DNA from: Selaginella moellendorffii
Lineage: Eukaryota; Streptophyta; Lycopodiopsida; Selaginellales; Selaginellaceae
DNA length: 33,029 nucleotides
Assembly (NCBI RefSeq): GCF_000143415.4
Contig: NW_003314398.1
Coordinates: forward strand, 217,494-250,522
Direction of reading: 5' to 3'
The translations under genes and the position numbers were made by a program. Each line of letters opens with the position of its first letter. The first letter of the stretch is position 1. This document shows positions 13,001 through 21,167 of the stretch, one piece after another. The notes under the pieces are model-generated. The model saw only the letters and a list, made by a program, of their open reading frames with translations, did not search any database and was not told where the DNA came from.

Positions 13001-16000
13001 GAAGACCCAGCTGAGCATTTCCCATGCTGCACCTGGAGCTTTCTTTGGATTCGAAAGCTCCATAGCCGTCTTCAGTTCCTCAGGCACGGGTAAATTGACC
13101 TCCCTCAGATCAATTCGATCGGCTTTGTTGAACGAAGCTGGGAAGTCACTCCAGTCCCACTCTGCTGCAGGACCAATAACAAGGGCGACTGTGAAGATGC
13201 GGACATTCGTCGGTATCTTCTTCTTAGCCATTATCCCATGGATCTCCCGCATCTCCTTGCCTTTCAACCGAGCCTTCACCTCGTTCAAGGCCTTCCAGAA
13301 CTTGTGATAGGATTCGGAGTCGTAGATCATATAGTGGACTGAAAATTCCACCTCCGCAAGTCCCACCATTAAGTCAATGATGGAGCTGACTTCGTCTGCA
13401 TGAGTGATCTCCTCGTTTGTGAAGTCCATCACACAAAAGATGTTCTTGACCTGCTCATCTCCGCGGGAAACGATGCTCCTCCACCTTTGATCCTCATCCG
13501 AATTCACGTATACCCGGTAAGGTTCTCGATAGGCCTCTGCTGCGGGGTCGAGCTGTTTCTGAAGCCGGCGGTCGACATCCCTCTTAATGAAATTTGGATA
13601 CTGATCCAACTTCTCAGCTTTACTTTTCGTGGCATCCTGCAGCAGATCGATGAACTTGGGGGCCCCCTTCACGTACTCGTCGATGTCTTCATTTGACAAG
13701 TCCAGCTCTTCCATCATCTCTTGCGTGGTGTCGATGCTCACCCTCGCCACGGCCACTTGCTCGAAGATCCAATCCTTCAATAGCGCACGAGCTCTCAGAG
13801 TCGTGCACAAGTCCTCGTATGTCACAATATGGCCGGGAGTCATTTTGGTCTTGTTGAAGACTACCTCACCAAGTAGAAGAGCATTAGCCACTGTTAGAAG
13901 GTCGTCGTCGTCTAGAGACCGCGAGAAACGCAAGGCGTTGAGCTTCAAATCATTGGGCTTCCGGCCGTCCTCCACACCCATTGAGTTTAGCAACTCCCCG
14001 TCATGGTACCTCCTTAGCACATCTACCCATTTGTCAAAAACAACTTTTGTCGCGAGTAGAATGTTATGGATGCTGAGTGTGTCATTGACCCCCAGTGTTT
14101 TCGAGAGAAGACTCGAGAATTCCTGCAATGGAAATGGCGTGAGGCCACATGCTATGCCACATGCAACGAGGCTTACCTGCCAGGCACTAGTTGCTAGTGC
14201 ACGTCCTTGTCCTGGTTTTTGTGGCTTCTTCAGTTGAACCCAGAGCTTCCGTGTTCGTGCCAATGTCTCGTGCAGACCCGATTTGTAGCACGTTTCTTGC
14301 TTGACATTCTGCGCGTGGGAGATGTATATGATAGATCGGAGGGGCGAGTTGCCTTTTATCAGGCGGACAACTCTTGTCTTGAAGACTTTCTTCACCTCCT
14401 TGCCCACCATAATATCCACAACTATCTGTTGCATCGCCAAGCTAGAATGCTGCTCGGAGACGGCATAGAACCGGATGTTCTGATCGTCCAACACCTTCCT
14501 ATTGATCAAGTCTGGAAACCTCGTCTCGCCCTTCATTGTTCGGTAGTAGGGGATCATGTCTGCGATGTCGGGTGTTACTGGACTTGCCAGCATCTTCTGC
14601 TTCAGTTTCTCCACCCACTCATCAGATACTAGCCTGTGGTTGTATTTGCTTTGGATGTCGATACGGCTCATGTCGATTGTATATACTTTGTTGGAATAGT
14701 AACAAGTACTATTATCTGTGACGATTTTTGCTGCCTCTTCTTGCTCTTTCTGCTCTTTGCGGCTCTTCTTTTTGGTGGGTGTAGTGTTCGAACCCGAGGC
14801 AATGGCATCACCGAGTAGCTTCTTTTTTGGAGCAGCAGAGTCGGACGTCGGCTTGAGCTTGACCACCCTTTTCTGCTTCGGGGTAGTTTCCAGATCGACC
14901 CCCTTCCCCTTCGCTTCGTGAACTGGAGGCACTCTCAACAGCTCAATGTTGGAATATAGTTTTTGAACATCGCCGTAGGTGAGGTCCGTGGATTCCATGT
15001 GATCTTCATAGACCCGCACGTCTTTGAAATTGTGGGCCTCCTGGACAACCTCTCCCTAGCTCCCTCTAGGAATTCCTCATAGCCGCTGCCCCCCTCCGGG
15101 AAGCCGCTAGGATGTGCAAGGTGGATCTTAAAGGCGGATGCTGTCTCTACCACAAGTGCCAGTCCATATTCTTGCATGGAACTGCATGGATCGTCTGTCA
15201 CTTGGATGAGGATCCCCATGCATTCTTTTCTCCCACCATCTGTGTTGTACAGCATCAGATCCTCGCCTTCCATCCCGAAAGTCCAACTGGTGAGCTCCTC
15301 CCCCTTCTCTGCATCCACATTGACAGTGGCTGGAAGAAGAACGCAATTCCTTGCCTGTTCAAAAATGCACAACAATTAGAGCTGACAGATGAAAAGCTAG
15401 CAGCTGGAAATAACGTGAGGCCACACGCCATTCACCACTGCATCAGATGTCTTGAGGCTGCATCCTAAGATGGCATGAGGCTACACGCCATCTGTAACCG
15501 GACTGCACTCGAGAGCCCAATCGGTGCATGCCAATGTTGCTACTGAATGGCATGTGGCCTCATGCCATTTTCTACTTGGCCTAAAAGACTTACCATTTAA
15601 AGCCGAATGGAGGCGTGATAATCGAGGCCAGACTTGCTGGCGAATGTGCACTATGTGTGCAGCGGATCGTAGCAGCAAGGCTACTCTGCCACTTACAGTT
15701 GGAGAGTGGCGCTGAAATCTCCCGGGATGCCAAGTGGGCTGCGTGTGGGTGGCAGAGTGGGCGGCGGAGTTGGCGGCGAAGTTAGAAACTGGGTGTGTCT
15801 TGAAGTGGACGCCGATGCACACGAGCGCGATGCGAGCGCGAGTGTGATGCAAGCGCGAGTGGACGCCGATGCACACGAGAAACCTGTAGAGAAGGTAGAT
15901 GAGCGCGAATGTGAGCGTGATCGTGAGTGGGAGCGCGATGCGAGCGCGAGTACGAAGCAAAATGCAAAACCTAACCTCACACGCGCGAAATGTCACGACG

Positions 16001-16017
16001 GTTGGTAATCCCGCCAT
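10004..16017 (-). CDS. Transposon accessory gene: ParB-like plus FCP1/HAD-phosphatase-like multidomain protein, about 12 exons
   Basis: Minus-strand exons I can join in frame with GT-AG junctions: about 16017-15594, 15539-15499, 15354-14177, 14122-12814, 12763-12689, 12650-12561, 12511-12368, 12320-11769, 11711-11697, 11647-11540, 11492-10914 and 10866-10004 (TGA). Most introns are 38-57 bp; one is 144 bp. The last nine junctions, beginning with the one at 12814, are all phase 1. The predicted protein exceeds 1600 residues. In order it has: a ParB/sulfiredoxin-like domain (about 14689-14420; SKYNHRLVSDEWVEKLKQ and YAVSEQHSSLAM resemble the ParB N.R...L..SI and G.HR..A motifs); a region ending in VVEYNCGGLFFRAALLKG (about 12985-12930) that could be a degenerate methyltransferase fold; Lys/Ser-rich and strongly acidic linkers (about 11880-12005); Pro-rich repeats; and an FCP1/NIF-like HAD domain (DLNGVLF, WTSMMRHN, ILIIDDSP). 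DLNG in place of DLDG is seen in plant FCP1-like proteins. A frameshift near 15050 interrupts it. The start codon is uncertain, and no role in transposition can be shown. Confidence 0.72.
10333..10866 (-). other. FCP1/NIF (HAD-superfamily) phosphatase-like domain
   Basis: KYCIVFDLNGVLFSHERG supplies the first HAD motif (DxNGxL in place of DxDxT). LGVWTSMMRHN resembles the motif II region (WT...). ILIIDDSPIKTAAN supplies the final acidic motif. The second Asp of DxDxT is replaced by Asn, so classical phosphatase activity may be altered or lost. In known relatives this domain acts on phosphorylated RNA polymerase II tails or other phosphoproteins; its job in a transposon is unknown. Confidence 0.75.
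11025..11046. repeat. 22-bp palindrome inside a coding exon
   Basis: It is read through in frame on the minus strand as EMACAHTPSD. It lies 75 bp from the next copy (11100), with which it shares the same reading phase. Confidence 0.8.
11100..11121. repeat. Perfect 22-bp palindrome inside a coding exon
   Basis: ATGGCGTGTGA followed by TCACACGCCAT, with no mismatch between the arms. Encodes EMACDHTPS on the minus strand. Confidence 0.85.
11697..11711 (-). other. 15-nt microexon of the accessory gene
   Basis: GTCGCAGAAGAAATG is flanked by AG on its 5' side (intron 11712-11768) and GTAAGT on its 3' side (intron 11648-11696). It contributes GRRN and preserves the phase-1 frame between the exon ending QDKPS(G) and the exon starting (V)SRKDSAKQGSK. 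Without it the upstream exon would still join in phase, so skipping is possible. Confidence 0.6.
12330..12351. repeat. 22-bp palindrome in mini-intron 12321-12367
   Basis: Arms ATGGCATGAGC and ACACACGCCAT. The intron is 47 bp and the palindrome takes up nearly half of it, ending 8 bp from the 3' splice site. Confidence 0.8.
12521..12542. repeat. 22-bp palindrome in mini-intron 12512-12560
   Basis: Arms ATGGCATGAGA and CCACACGCCAT in a 49-bp intron. Like 12330, it abuts the acceptor (TTGCAG). Confidence 0.8.
12662..12680. repeat. Truncated palindrome in mini-intron 12651-12688
   Basis: ATGGCGTGAGG followed by CCTCACG; the outer CCAT of the second arm is missing. The intron is only 38 bp long. 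Confidence 0.75.
14134..14155. repeat. 22-bp palindrome in 54-bp mini-intron 14123-14176
   Basis: Arms ATGGCGTGAGG and CCACATGCTAT. The intron is a multiple of three without a stop, so retained transcripts would still translate. Confidence 0.8.
14420..14689 (-). other. ParB/Srx-like domain segment of the accessory protein
   Basis: The segment reads KVYTIDMSRI, then NHRLVSDEWVEKLKQKML, then after a loop IRFYAVSEQHSSLAMQQIV. Order and spacing resemble the ParB N-terminal nuclease/CTPase fold. The canonical G(E/N)HR is changed to SEQHS, so catalytic ability is doubtful. In bacteria and phages ParB-like domains are often fused to DNA methyltransferases, which is why the later Rossmann-like stretch is of interest. 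This is motif-level recognition only. Confidence 0.5.
15040..15065 (-). other. Frameshift in the accessory gene
   Basis: The frame coming from 15354 reads ...SGYEEFLEGA and then runs into unlikely sequence. The frame continuing downstream (EVVQEAHNFKDVRVYEDH...) opens only after a TAG at about 15057. The two frames differ by a small indel near 15045-15065. No credible GT-AG intron bridges it. It could be an inactivating mutation or a base-call error. Confidence 0.6.
15410..15431. repeat. 22-bp palindrome in intron 15355-15498
   Basis: Arms ATAACGTGAGG and CCACACGCCAT. It is the first of two copies in this 144-bp intron. Confidence 0.75.
15470..15491. repeat. 22-bp palindrome in intron 15355-15498
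   Basis: Arms ATGGCATGAGG and CTACACGCCAT. It lies close to the donor side and 60 bp from the copy at 15410. Confidence 0.78.
15547..15568. repeat. 22-bp palindrome in 54-bp mini-intron 15540-15593
   Basis: Arms ATGGCATGTGG and CCTCATGCCAT. As at 14134, the intron is 54 bp and stop-free in the flanking frame. Confidence 0.8.
15800..15960. repeat. G+C-rich short-repeat tract
   Basis: Units such as GGACGCCGATGCACACGAG (twice) and GAGCGCGATGCGAGCGCGAG recur. On the minus strand they give RARIAL/SHSRSR-type low-complexity peptide in the supposed first exon, so the coding status of that exon beyond about 15700 is doubtful. Confidence 0.6.
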
Positions 16018-16072
16018 GTCATCATTCCTCGGACTTGGGCGCCACCATTAATTTCTGGATCGTCGCGCGCAT

Positions 16073-16148
16073 GCATGCACGTGAAATCCAAAAGAAATCC
16101 ACAACGTCATCATTCCTCAGATTGCATGCACGTGAAATCCAAAAGAAA
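16073..16148 (+). repeat. Direct repeat with CACGTG core
   Basis: GCATGCACGTGAAATCCAAA plus AGAAA occurs at 16073-16097 and 16124-16148. A shorter block, CATCATTCCTC, also repeats just ahead of each (16020 and 16109). CACGTG is the plant G-box core, and the position near the accessory-gene start suggests regulatory sites. Confidence 0.55.
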
Positions 16149-16327
16149 GATCATGATTGGGATATCATTTAATACCCTTGCTATATTTATACCATGCATG
16201 ATTGGATATTCCAAAGCATCTTGTATTTCCAAAAATGCCAGATGTTCAGCTAAATAAAGAATGGTATACAAAAAATCCCAAAAAATGCACCAAAAAATGC
16301 TCGGTGCCATCTGGCGTTATCTCTTGA

Positions 16328-16349
16328 ATGGCGTGGGGCCGCATGCCAT
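16328..16349. repeat. 22-bp palindrome, intergenic
   Basis: Arms ATGGCGTGGGG and CCGCATGCCAT. Flanking text (AAAAATGCACC..., AAAATGCTCGGTGCC) recurs in similar form near the site at 17252, so these two may have moved with flanks. Confidence 0.75.
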
Positions 16350-16820
16350 TTTCAGGGGCACATAGGAGTATATTCCTAGAATATTCTGACGCGCGAGATT
16401 TTTTTGAGTTTTTTGGAGATCCAACCGTTAGATCGCAACTAGATTTTACAGAATGGTATAGAATGTCTTTCTTGATGACCCTGCAAAGAAGCATCTCGAT
16501 CGGACACCACATGAGACCACACAAGCCTTACAATGTTTCAGGGCCATTTGCTATAGATCCGACCGTTATTTTGCTCCAAGATTTTACAGTTTGGTGTGCA
16601 TTGACCTTTCCATCGACACTGCAAAGGGACATCACAATCAGATGTTTGATCACAAGAAACTAACTTCACTAACTCTAGTTTCACCAAGATCTACGTAAGG
16701 AGTTATGAAATGAAAGGACCCTCTCTATTGAAATGTGTTTATGGTCCTAGGGGCATTGTGACATATCAAAGGATTTTGCATCAAGTTCTGTATTTGCATG
16801 TTTATCAAGCTACTGAATTG

Positions 16821-16847
16821 CTAAACCCTAAACCCTAAACCCTAAAC
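16821..16847 (-). repeat. Interstitial plant-telomere-type repeat
   Basis: A run of just under four CCCTAAA units (TTTAGGG on the minus strand). It is short, perfect and isolated. Short telo-box runs are also known in plant promoters, which fits its place between divergent genes. Confidence 0.8.
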
Positions 16848-17179
16848 ATGTGGCAAATGCTGCATGAAGAAAGATGCCCTTTCTGGGCAAATGCTGTAAG
16901 AGGCAGATGCCGAGCAGATGTATCTCAGGCTAGCGAAGGGGACAAACGAAAGCTAGCTATAAACATGATGGGATGCAAATAGATTACTAGGCTAGTCCTG
17001 CAAAAATCAAAAACCATAATTGAAAACATTGAAAATGCAAAAAGAAAGGTTTATAATATTTTTGAATTTTAAGCAACCAAAGGAATGTTAGGGCATGTGT
17101 TTGTAAGTTTAAAAATGCCTCAACCACTTAAATTCCCAAGTAAATAAAGCTGTTTCTATTTTTGGTACAGGTAAACTTT

Positions 17180-17201
17180 ATAGCGTGTGGGCTCATGCAA
17201 T
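17180..17201. repeat. Degenerate 22-bp palindrome, intergenic
   Basis: Arms ATAGCGTGTGG and GCTCATGCAAT, with three arm mismatches. Confidence 0.55.
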
Positions 17202-17251
17202 TTTGAACCCAAAAATGCACCTAAAAATGCTCGAGTAGCATTATTCTTTGA

Positions 17252-17276
17252 ATGGCGTGTGGCCTTATATTGCCAT
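17252..17276. repeat. Palindrome with 3-bp insertion, intergenic
   Basis: ATGGCGTGTGG followed by CCTTATATTGCCAT; the second arm is expanded. Confidence 0.55.
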
Positions 17277-17550
17277 AAATGGACGTACACACACAGCATA
17301 ATTATTCCTTTACACGGCGAATAATCTTGGCGTGGATCGCTGATATGGCATGGCAAAGTTCGAATCACTGACATGGCACAACTGGATCAAGGCAAGGACA
17401 TGATGTGACATGGTGTTGCGAGCGGCGCTACGAGTAGTTGCGGTGTTGCGAGCGGCACTGTCTTTGGTGTGGCTACCGCTTCCTCTTGATATTCGGCACT
17501 TGTGCTTCCTGGTATGTTCACCATGGAATGGCTTAGGACCACATTTAGAA

Positions 17551-17572
17551 ATGGCATGAGGCCACATGCCAT
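17551..17572. repeat. 22-bp palindrome, intergenic
   Basis: Arms ATGGCATGAGG and CCACATGCCAT. A strongly decayed copy precedes it at 17527-17548. Confidence 0.8.
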
Positions 17573-17648
17573 CTTGGGCCCTTGCAATTTCATGGCTAGC
17601 GTATTGTCATGTATGTTTTTACTTGCCTACAGCTGTGTGTATATCAAG

Positions 17649-17670
17649 ATGGCATGAGGCCTCATGCCAA
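17649..17670. repeat. 22-bp palindrome, intergenic
   Basis: Arms ATGGCATGAGG and CCTCATGCCAA; perfect except for the outermost base. Confidence 0.8.
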
Positions 17671-17718
17671 TTTTGTGAATGCGAAATTTCACGTGGGTGT
17701 CAATAGCATGTTTGAATA

Positions 17719-17740
17719 ATGGCATGTGGCCTCATGCTAT
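17719..17740. repeat. 22-bp palindrome just upstream of the transposase start
   Basis: Arms ATGGCATGTGG and CCTCATGCTAT. It lies about 80 bp before the ATG and within a probable 5' UTR intron whose acceptor is at about 17821. Confidence 0.75.
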
Positions 17741-17822
17741 TGAGGTTGTTTGGTATGTTATGATTTAGGCCATTCTCCAATCATTTTTTGTATGGTCTTA
17801 ACTTCTTTTTTGCACTTTCAGA

Positions 17823-20726
17823 ATGGCCTTCACGGTTGGGGAAAAGGTTTACATTTTGAATGGTGGGAAAAGAGTTGCAAAAGGGACCCTTGTGTCTATG
17901 GATCGGAACTTTGTTATACACTGTCAAAGGCTTGGGGAAGGCAATGCTGCTGTATCAATAGAGACTGTCTTCGATGGGAATGTGGTTGCTATTGAACGAG
18001 GAGAGATGGTCGTCGGGGTAAATGTTGTTGTTGCCTTGAAAAATCTTCAGAAGAAAGCAGATGTTGGGGACAGCGCAAGTGCGACGCATGTTCCCTCCGT
18101 GGATCTTAAGAACCGTGCTACATGGATTCAGGCAAAAGTGTTTCTAAACAACCCCGAGGGGGAGGTGGTAGCTGAGGGCTTAGCCACAGTTGTCGATCCA
18201 AGAGATGCGGTTGCTAATCAAGAATTGGGCTGGGATGATATTGGAGTTGCGATTTTAGAGGTTGTTGACACAGAAGAAAACAGTCTGACTATTGGAAGCA
18301 TTGTGCGGTGGAAATTGAGGCACTTAGTGTTTGAGAATGTGAAGGATTCACAATCAAACACCACTACAACTGATGACAGAACATCTCTTCATGGGAAAAG
18401 AAAGTACACCTTCCTAAAGCGCAGCCAAAGGGATCTGAGCAACGAACCGAAAAGGCAGAAAATGGCGATGGAGGTTCAAATGGTCTCGACAGTTGCTTGT
18501 TGCAAGAGGAGGTGCTGTCAACATGCTGATTGGGATGCTATTGAAGAGGAGAAAGCAAGATACAAGACATTGTCCTGGAAGGCAGCTCGCAATTTTGTGT
18601 ATGAGGCATTACGGTCATCTGTTGATGCTTCAGAACATCAGGTGGGGGGCATGGTCTTCCAGAGGGGTTTGGTCTGCAAGAAGGCATGGAGAATCATTTA
18701 TGGAGTCCCTCGAACCACATTCTACACAATCAAAACTGAGTTCGAGGAACAAAGGGTTCAACAGGCAGTCCATGGGAACGACGGTACGCACAAAACCAGG
18801 GGTCATGTTGTATATGGAGAGGCAATCTTCAAGAGGTTTGTCGAGACATGTAGCGAGCAGCAACCACATAAAACCCGCCTCTTGGAAGATGGAACACGAG
18901 ACACCCAACGAGTTCTCCCTTCCATGTATACCAAGGGGGCCATATTGGAAGATGTGAATCGGGAACTCCAGAGTAATGGCTACAGGAAGCTGAGCCAATC
19001 TAGATTTAGTAGATTGTGGAGCAACAGGTTCAAGGATGTGAGTATAGGAAAGTACTCCAGCTTTTCAAAGTGTGACGAGTGCACTGCTATCAAAATGGCT
19101 TTGTCGAAGAATTCTTGCAGCGCTCAAGAGCGAGAGACGTTGGTTAGAAGGCGGCTCGACCACAACATCGAGCAGAGAAGCTGCAGGACTGCATATTATC
19201 ATAACAGGATTCTCTCCATGGAGAGACCTGACTCTTACCTCTGCATCATCCACGACAAAATGGACCAGAAAAAGACGTGCTTACCTCGACTCAATCCTGC
19301 CCCCAAGGCAATCTCTTCATCCATGCAGCTGCCTGTGTCTCTGTTTGGCATAATCGCTCATGGGCATGGTGCCCAGAACTATGGGAACTTCTTTGTACCT
19401 CTATGTGCAAACATGATGATTGCGTCCCTAGCAAAACACTTAAGGTCTCTGCAAAGTGCGCAGACTGAGCTGAACGGCCAACCCTTGCATAAGGCCCTTG
19501 TCAATCGAACCCCATACAGGGTTCAGCTGGAGGAGGAGCAAAGGCTTGCAGTATCGCGTGGGGCCCCATGCCATCCCAGTGAATATGTTGGCCGTCAGAT
19601 TGTAGGGTTATCACGTGAGGCCTCATGCCATTCCGACGAGGCTGGTCGCCCGGTGAATGCACAGCCTCATCCAAACGAAGCAGAATCTCAAGGAAGTTCT
19701 TGCGGCCGATGTGGCCTTCCACCCCATCTTCTGCTCCAAACAGACAATGCTGGCAGTGAGAACAAAAACATGTACGTCTTCGCGTACTTGGCGATGCTTG
19801 TTGCCAAAGGCATATTTGAAACGGTTACACTTGGCTTTCTCATGGTTGGGCACACTCATGAAGACGTCGATGCCATGTTCAGTCACCTGGCAGAGTCCCT
19901 CCGGCGATCCAATGTCCTCACCCTCCCACAACTCTACGATGAATTCCAAAATTGCATCAAAGGCACTGTTGAAGCTGCACTTCTGACAGAGGTTCCAGAC
20001 TTTAAGGGGTTTGTAAGAGGCTACATCAGGGATGGATCCGAAACGCTGATTGGCCACTCCAAGCCTCTTCAGTTTCATTTCAGCATGCGTGACAGTGCTC
20101 CAATGATGAGGTACAAGATGAGAGAATGGGACACAGTGTGGCTGCCAGTGGACGGCATTGAACTCTTCAAGAGAGATCCCATAACTGGGGAACCTATGAT
20201 TCCTCAGGGTTCCCCACGGCCGATGCACCCGGATGGACTCAAAGACCAGGAAAGTATAGTGGCCGGGATTAGACAGCATATTGCCTTCTGGAAGAGGGGG
20301 TTGGTGTTTGGTGGAGAATCCTATTTTCAGAGGTGCAAGCCTTTGCTCGAATACTGGGAGAAGATTATATCTGCTATCCAAAATGGGCCGGTTGTATATG
20401 AAGAATTGGAAGAGTCCTTTTGGCCAGAACCCAGAGCACCAGATAGTAGCGGAACAATGTCCTCTGGAAATGCAGTGACAGATAACGATGTTGAGGATCA
20501 CTATTGTGGGCCGAGGAACAAGAAGCCGGATTCAGCATTCAATCCAGTACAGGTCTGCAAAGGAATGGTCGTGCTTGTCAGACCCAGTAATAAAAAACAA
20601 ATGATATGGGTGGGGCGCTGCATCACTGATGCAGAGGAGGACGCGGAAACTAACTCCTTCAATGTAACTGTGGAGTGGTTCAAGCCAAGTTCCGGATATA
20701 CGAAGGATTGCCTAGAAAAGAGATAG
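17823..20726 (+). CDS. Putative DUF7869-type DDE transposase, 967 residues to the first stop
   Basis: The ATG follows TTTTTGCACTTTCAG, a good 3' splice site, so a 5' untranslated exon is likely upstream. Features in order: an N-terminal region with MAFTVGEKVYILNGGK; a Cys cluster CCKRRCCQH (about 226-234); a helix-turn-helix-like stretch KAWRIIYGVPRTTFY (about 287-301); KCDEC (416-420); HDKMDQKKTCLPRL (477-490); LFGIIAHGHG; LLLQTDNAGSEN (D641) and VGHTHEDVD (E680/D681); and a C-terminal KGMVVLVRP...WVGRCI segment. From memory, the TDN..SEN and GHTHxDxD pair marks DUF7869 proteins found in mosses, lycophytes, oomycetes and some animals. D478 or D481, D641 and E680 or D681 would be the catalytic acids by analogy with DDE enzymes; this is inference. 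Two palindromes lie in frame at 19553-19631, where one or two mini-introns may be hidden. The TAG at 20724 is probably premature. Confidence 0.82.
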   Translation: MAFTVGEKVYILNGGKRVAKGTLVSMDRNFVIHCQRLGEGNAAVSIETVFDGNVVAIERGEMVVGVNVVVALKNLQKKADVGDSASATHVPSVDLKNRATWIQAKVFLNNPEGEVVAEGLATVVDPRDAVANQELGWDDIGVAILEVVDTEENSLTIGSIVRWKLRHLVFENVKDSQSNTTTTDDRTSLHGKRKYTFLKRSQRDLSNEPKRQKMAMEVQMVSTVACCKRRCCQHADWDAIEEEKARYKTLSWKAARNFVYEALRSSVDASEHQVGGMVFQRGLVCKKAWRIIYGVPRTTFYTIKTEFEEQRVQQAVHGNDGTHKTRGHVVYGEAIFKRFVETCSEQQPHKTRLLEDGTRDTQRVLPSMYTKGAILEDVNRELQSNGYRKLSQSRFSRLWSNRFKDVSIGKYSSFSKCDECTAIKMALSKNSCSAQERETLVRRRLDHNIEQRSCRTAYYHNRILSMERPDSYLCIIHDKMDQKKTCLPRLNPAPKAISSSMQLPVSLFGIIAHGHGAQNYGNFFVPLCANMMIASLAKHLRSLQSAQTELNGQPLHKALVNRTPYRVQLEEEQRLAVSRGAPCHPSEYVGRQIVGLSREASCHSDEAGRPVNAQPHPNEAESQGSSCGRCGLPPHLLLQTDNAGSENKNMYVFAYLAMLVAKGIFETVTLGFLMVGHTHEDVDAMFSHLAESLRRSNVLTLPQLYDEFQNCIKGTVEAALLTEVPDFKGFVRGYIRDGSETLIGHSKPLQFHFSMRDSAPMMRYKMREWDTVWLPVDGIELFKRDPITGEPMIPQGSPRPMHPDGLKDQESIVAGIRQHIAFWKRGLVFGGESYFQRCKPLLEYWEKIISAIQNGPVVYEELEESFWPEPRAPDSSGTMSSGNAVTDNDVEDHYCGPRNKKPDSAFNPVQVCKGMVVLVRPSNKKQMIWVGRCITDAEEDAETNSFNVTVEWFKPSSGYTKDCLEKR
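19553..19574. repeat. Palindrome within the transposase frame
   Basis: Arms ATCGCGTGGGG and CCCCATGCCAT, read as SRGAPCHP. A GT-AG stretch, GTATCGCG...GCCGTCAG (48 bp, about 19551-19598), would remove it in frame, so it may be in an unannotated mini-intron. Confidence 0.72.
19610..19631. repeat. Palindrome within the transposase frame
   Basis: Arms ATCACGTGAGG and CCTCATGCCAT, read as SREASCHS. It lies in the linker between the putative first and second catalytic acids. Confidence 0.72.
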
Positions 20727-20952
20727 GTGCTGAATCCAAGGGATCCCAGCATGAGCATATCGGTGGATAATGTTGTGCATGGTTGGATGCGGAAGCAGAG
20801 TGCCACCATCACCTTGCCAGACCATGCAAGAGATGCAGCAAGAGCATTCATAACTCGGGTTCAAGGTGAGATTCATTAATATTCCTTTACAAAGTTTCTA
20901 ATGTATTTTATTTCAAGGTGAACAATCCGAATCTGAATCAGAGGAGGCTTGA
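20727..20952 (+). CDS. Continuation of the transposase frame after the in-frame TAG
   Basis: Directly after TAG the same frame reads VLNPRDPSMSISVDNVVHGW and remains open to 20865. There CAAG|GTGAGATTC begins a 52-bp intron (20866-20917, acceptor TTTCAAG). The last exon, 20918-20952, adds GEQSESESEEA and a TGA. Preservation of frame across a good intron indicates this was coding. The TAG is therefore a nonsense change or a readthrough site. The inverted second copy has the same TAG. Confidence 0.6.
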
Positions 20953-21025
20953 TATAGTGTGTGAGGTAAAACAAAGATGATGTGACATATGCATTTACCA
21001 ATCACACGTGCATAAATCTAATAAT

Positions 21026-21047
21026 ATGGCGTGTGGCCCATATTAAT
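21026..21047. repeat. Degenerate palindrome near the transposon 3' end
   Basis: ATGGCGTGTGG intact; second arm CCCATATTAAT decayed. It is conserved in the second copy at 32601-32622. Confidence 0.5.
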
Positions 21048-21167
21048 GGCACATAAACCCATATTGTGGGCTTACGTGCTTTATGTACCATCATTCCCTT
21101 GCAGCGTGTGTGTTGGTTTCCTTTTATAACACAACGAACTCCATATTTTAGGGTGAAGAGCGTTCTC

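Larger units (their letters stand above)
16018..17822. promoter_or_regulatory. Divergent intergenic region between the two transposon genes
   Basis: It separates the minus-strand accessory gene from the plus-strand transposase, so it should hold both promoters and the transposase 5' untranslated exon. It contains direct repeats (16073-16148), palindromes, and a telomere-like run at 16821. I see no convincing coding exon and cannot place a TATA box with confidence. Confidence 0.55.

Noticed and set aside
19623-20501. 292-codon minus-strand frame opposite the transposase
   Set aside because: It lies fully antisense to the conserved catalytic region and shows no domain of its own.
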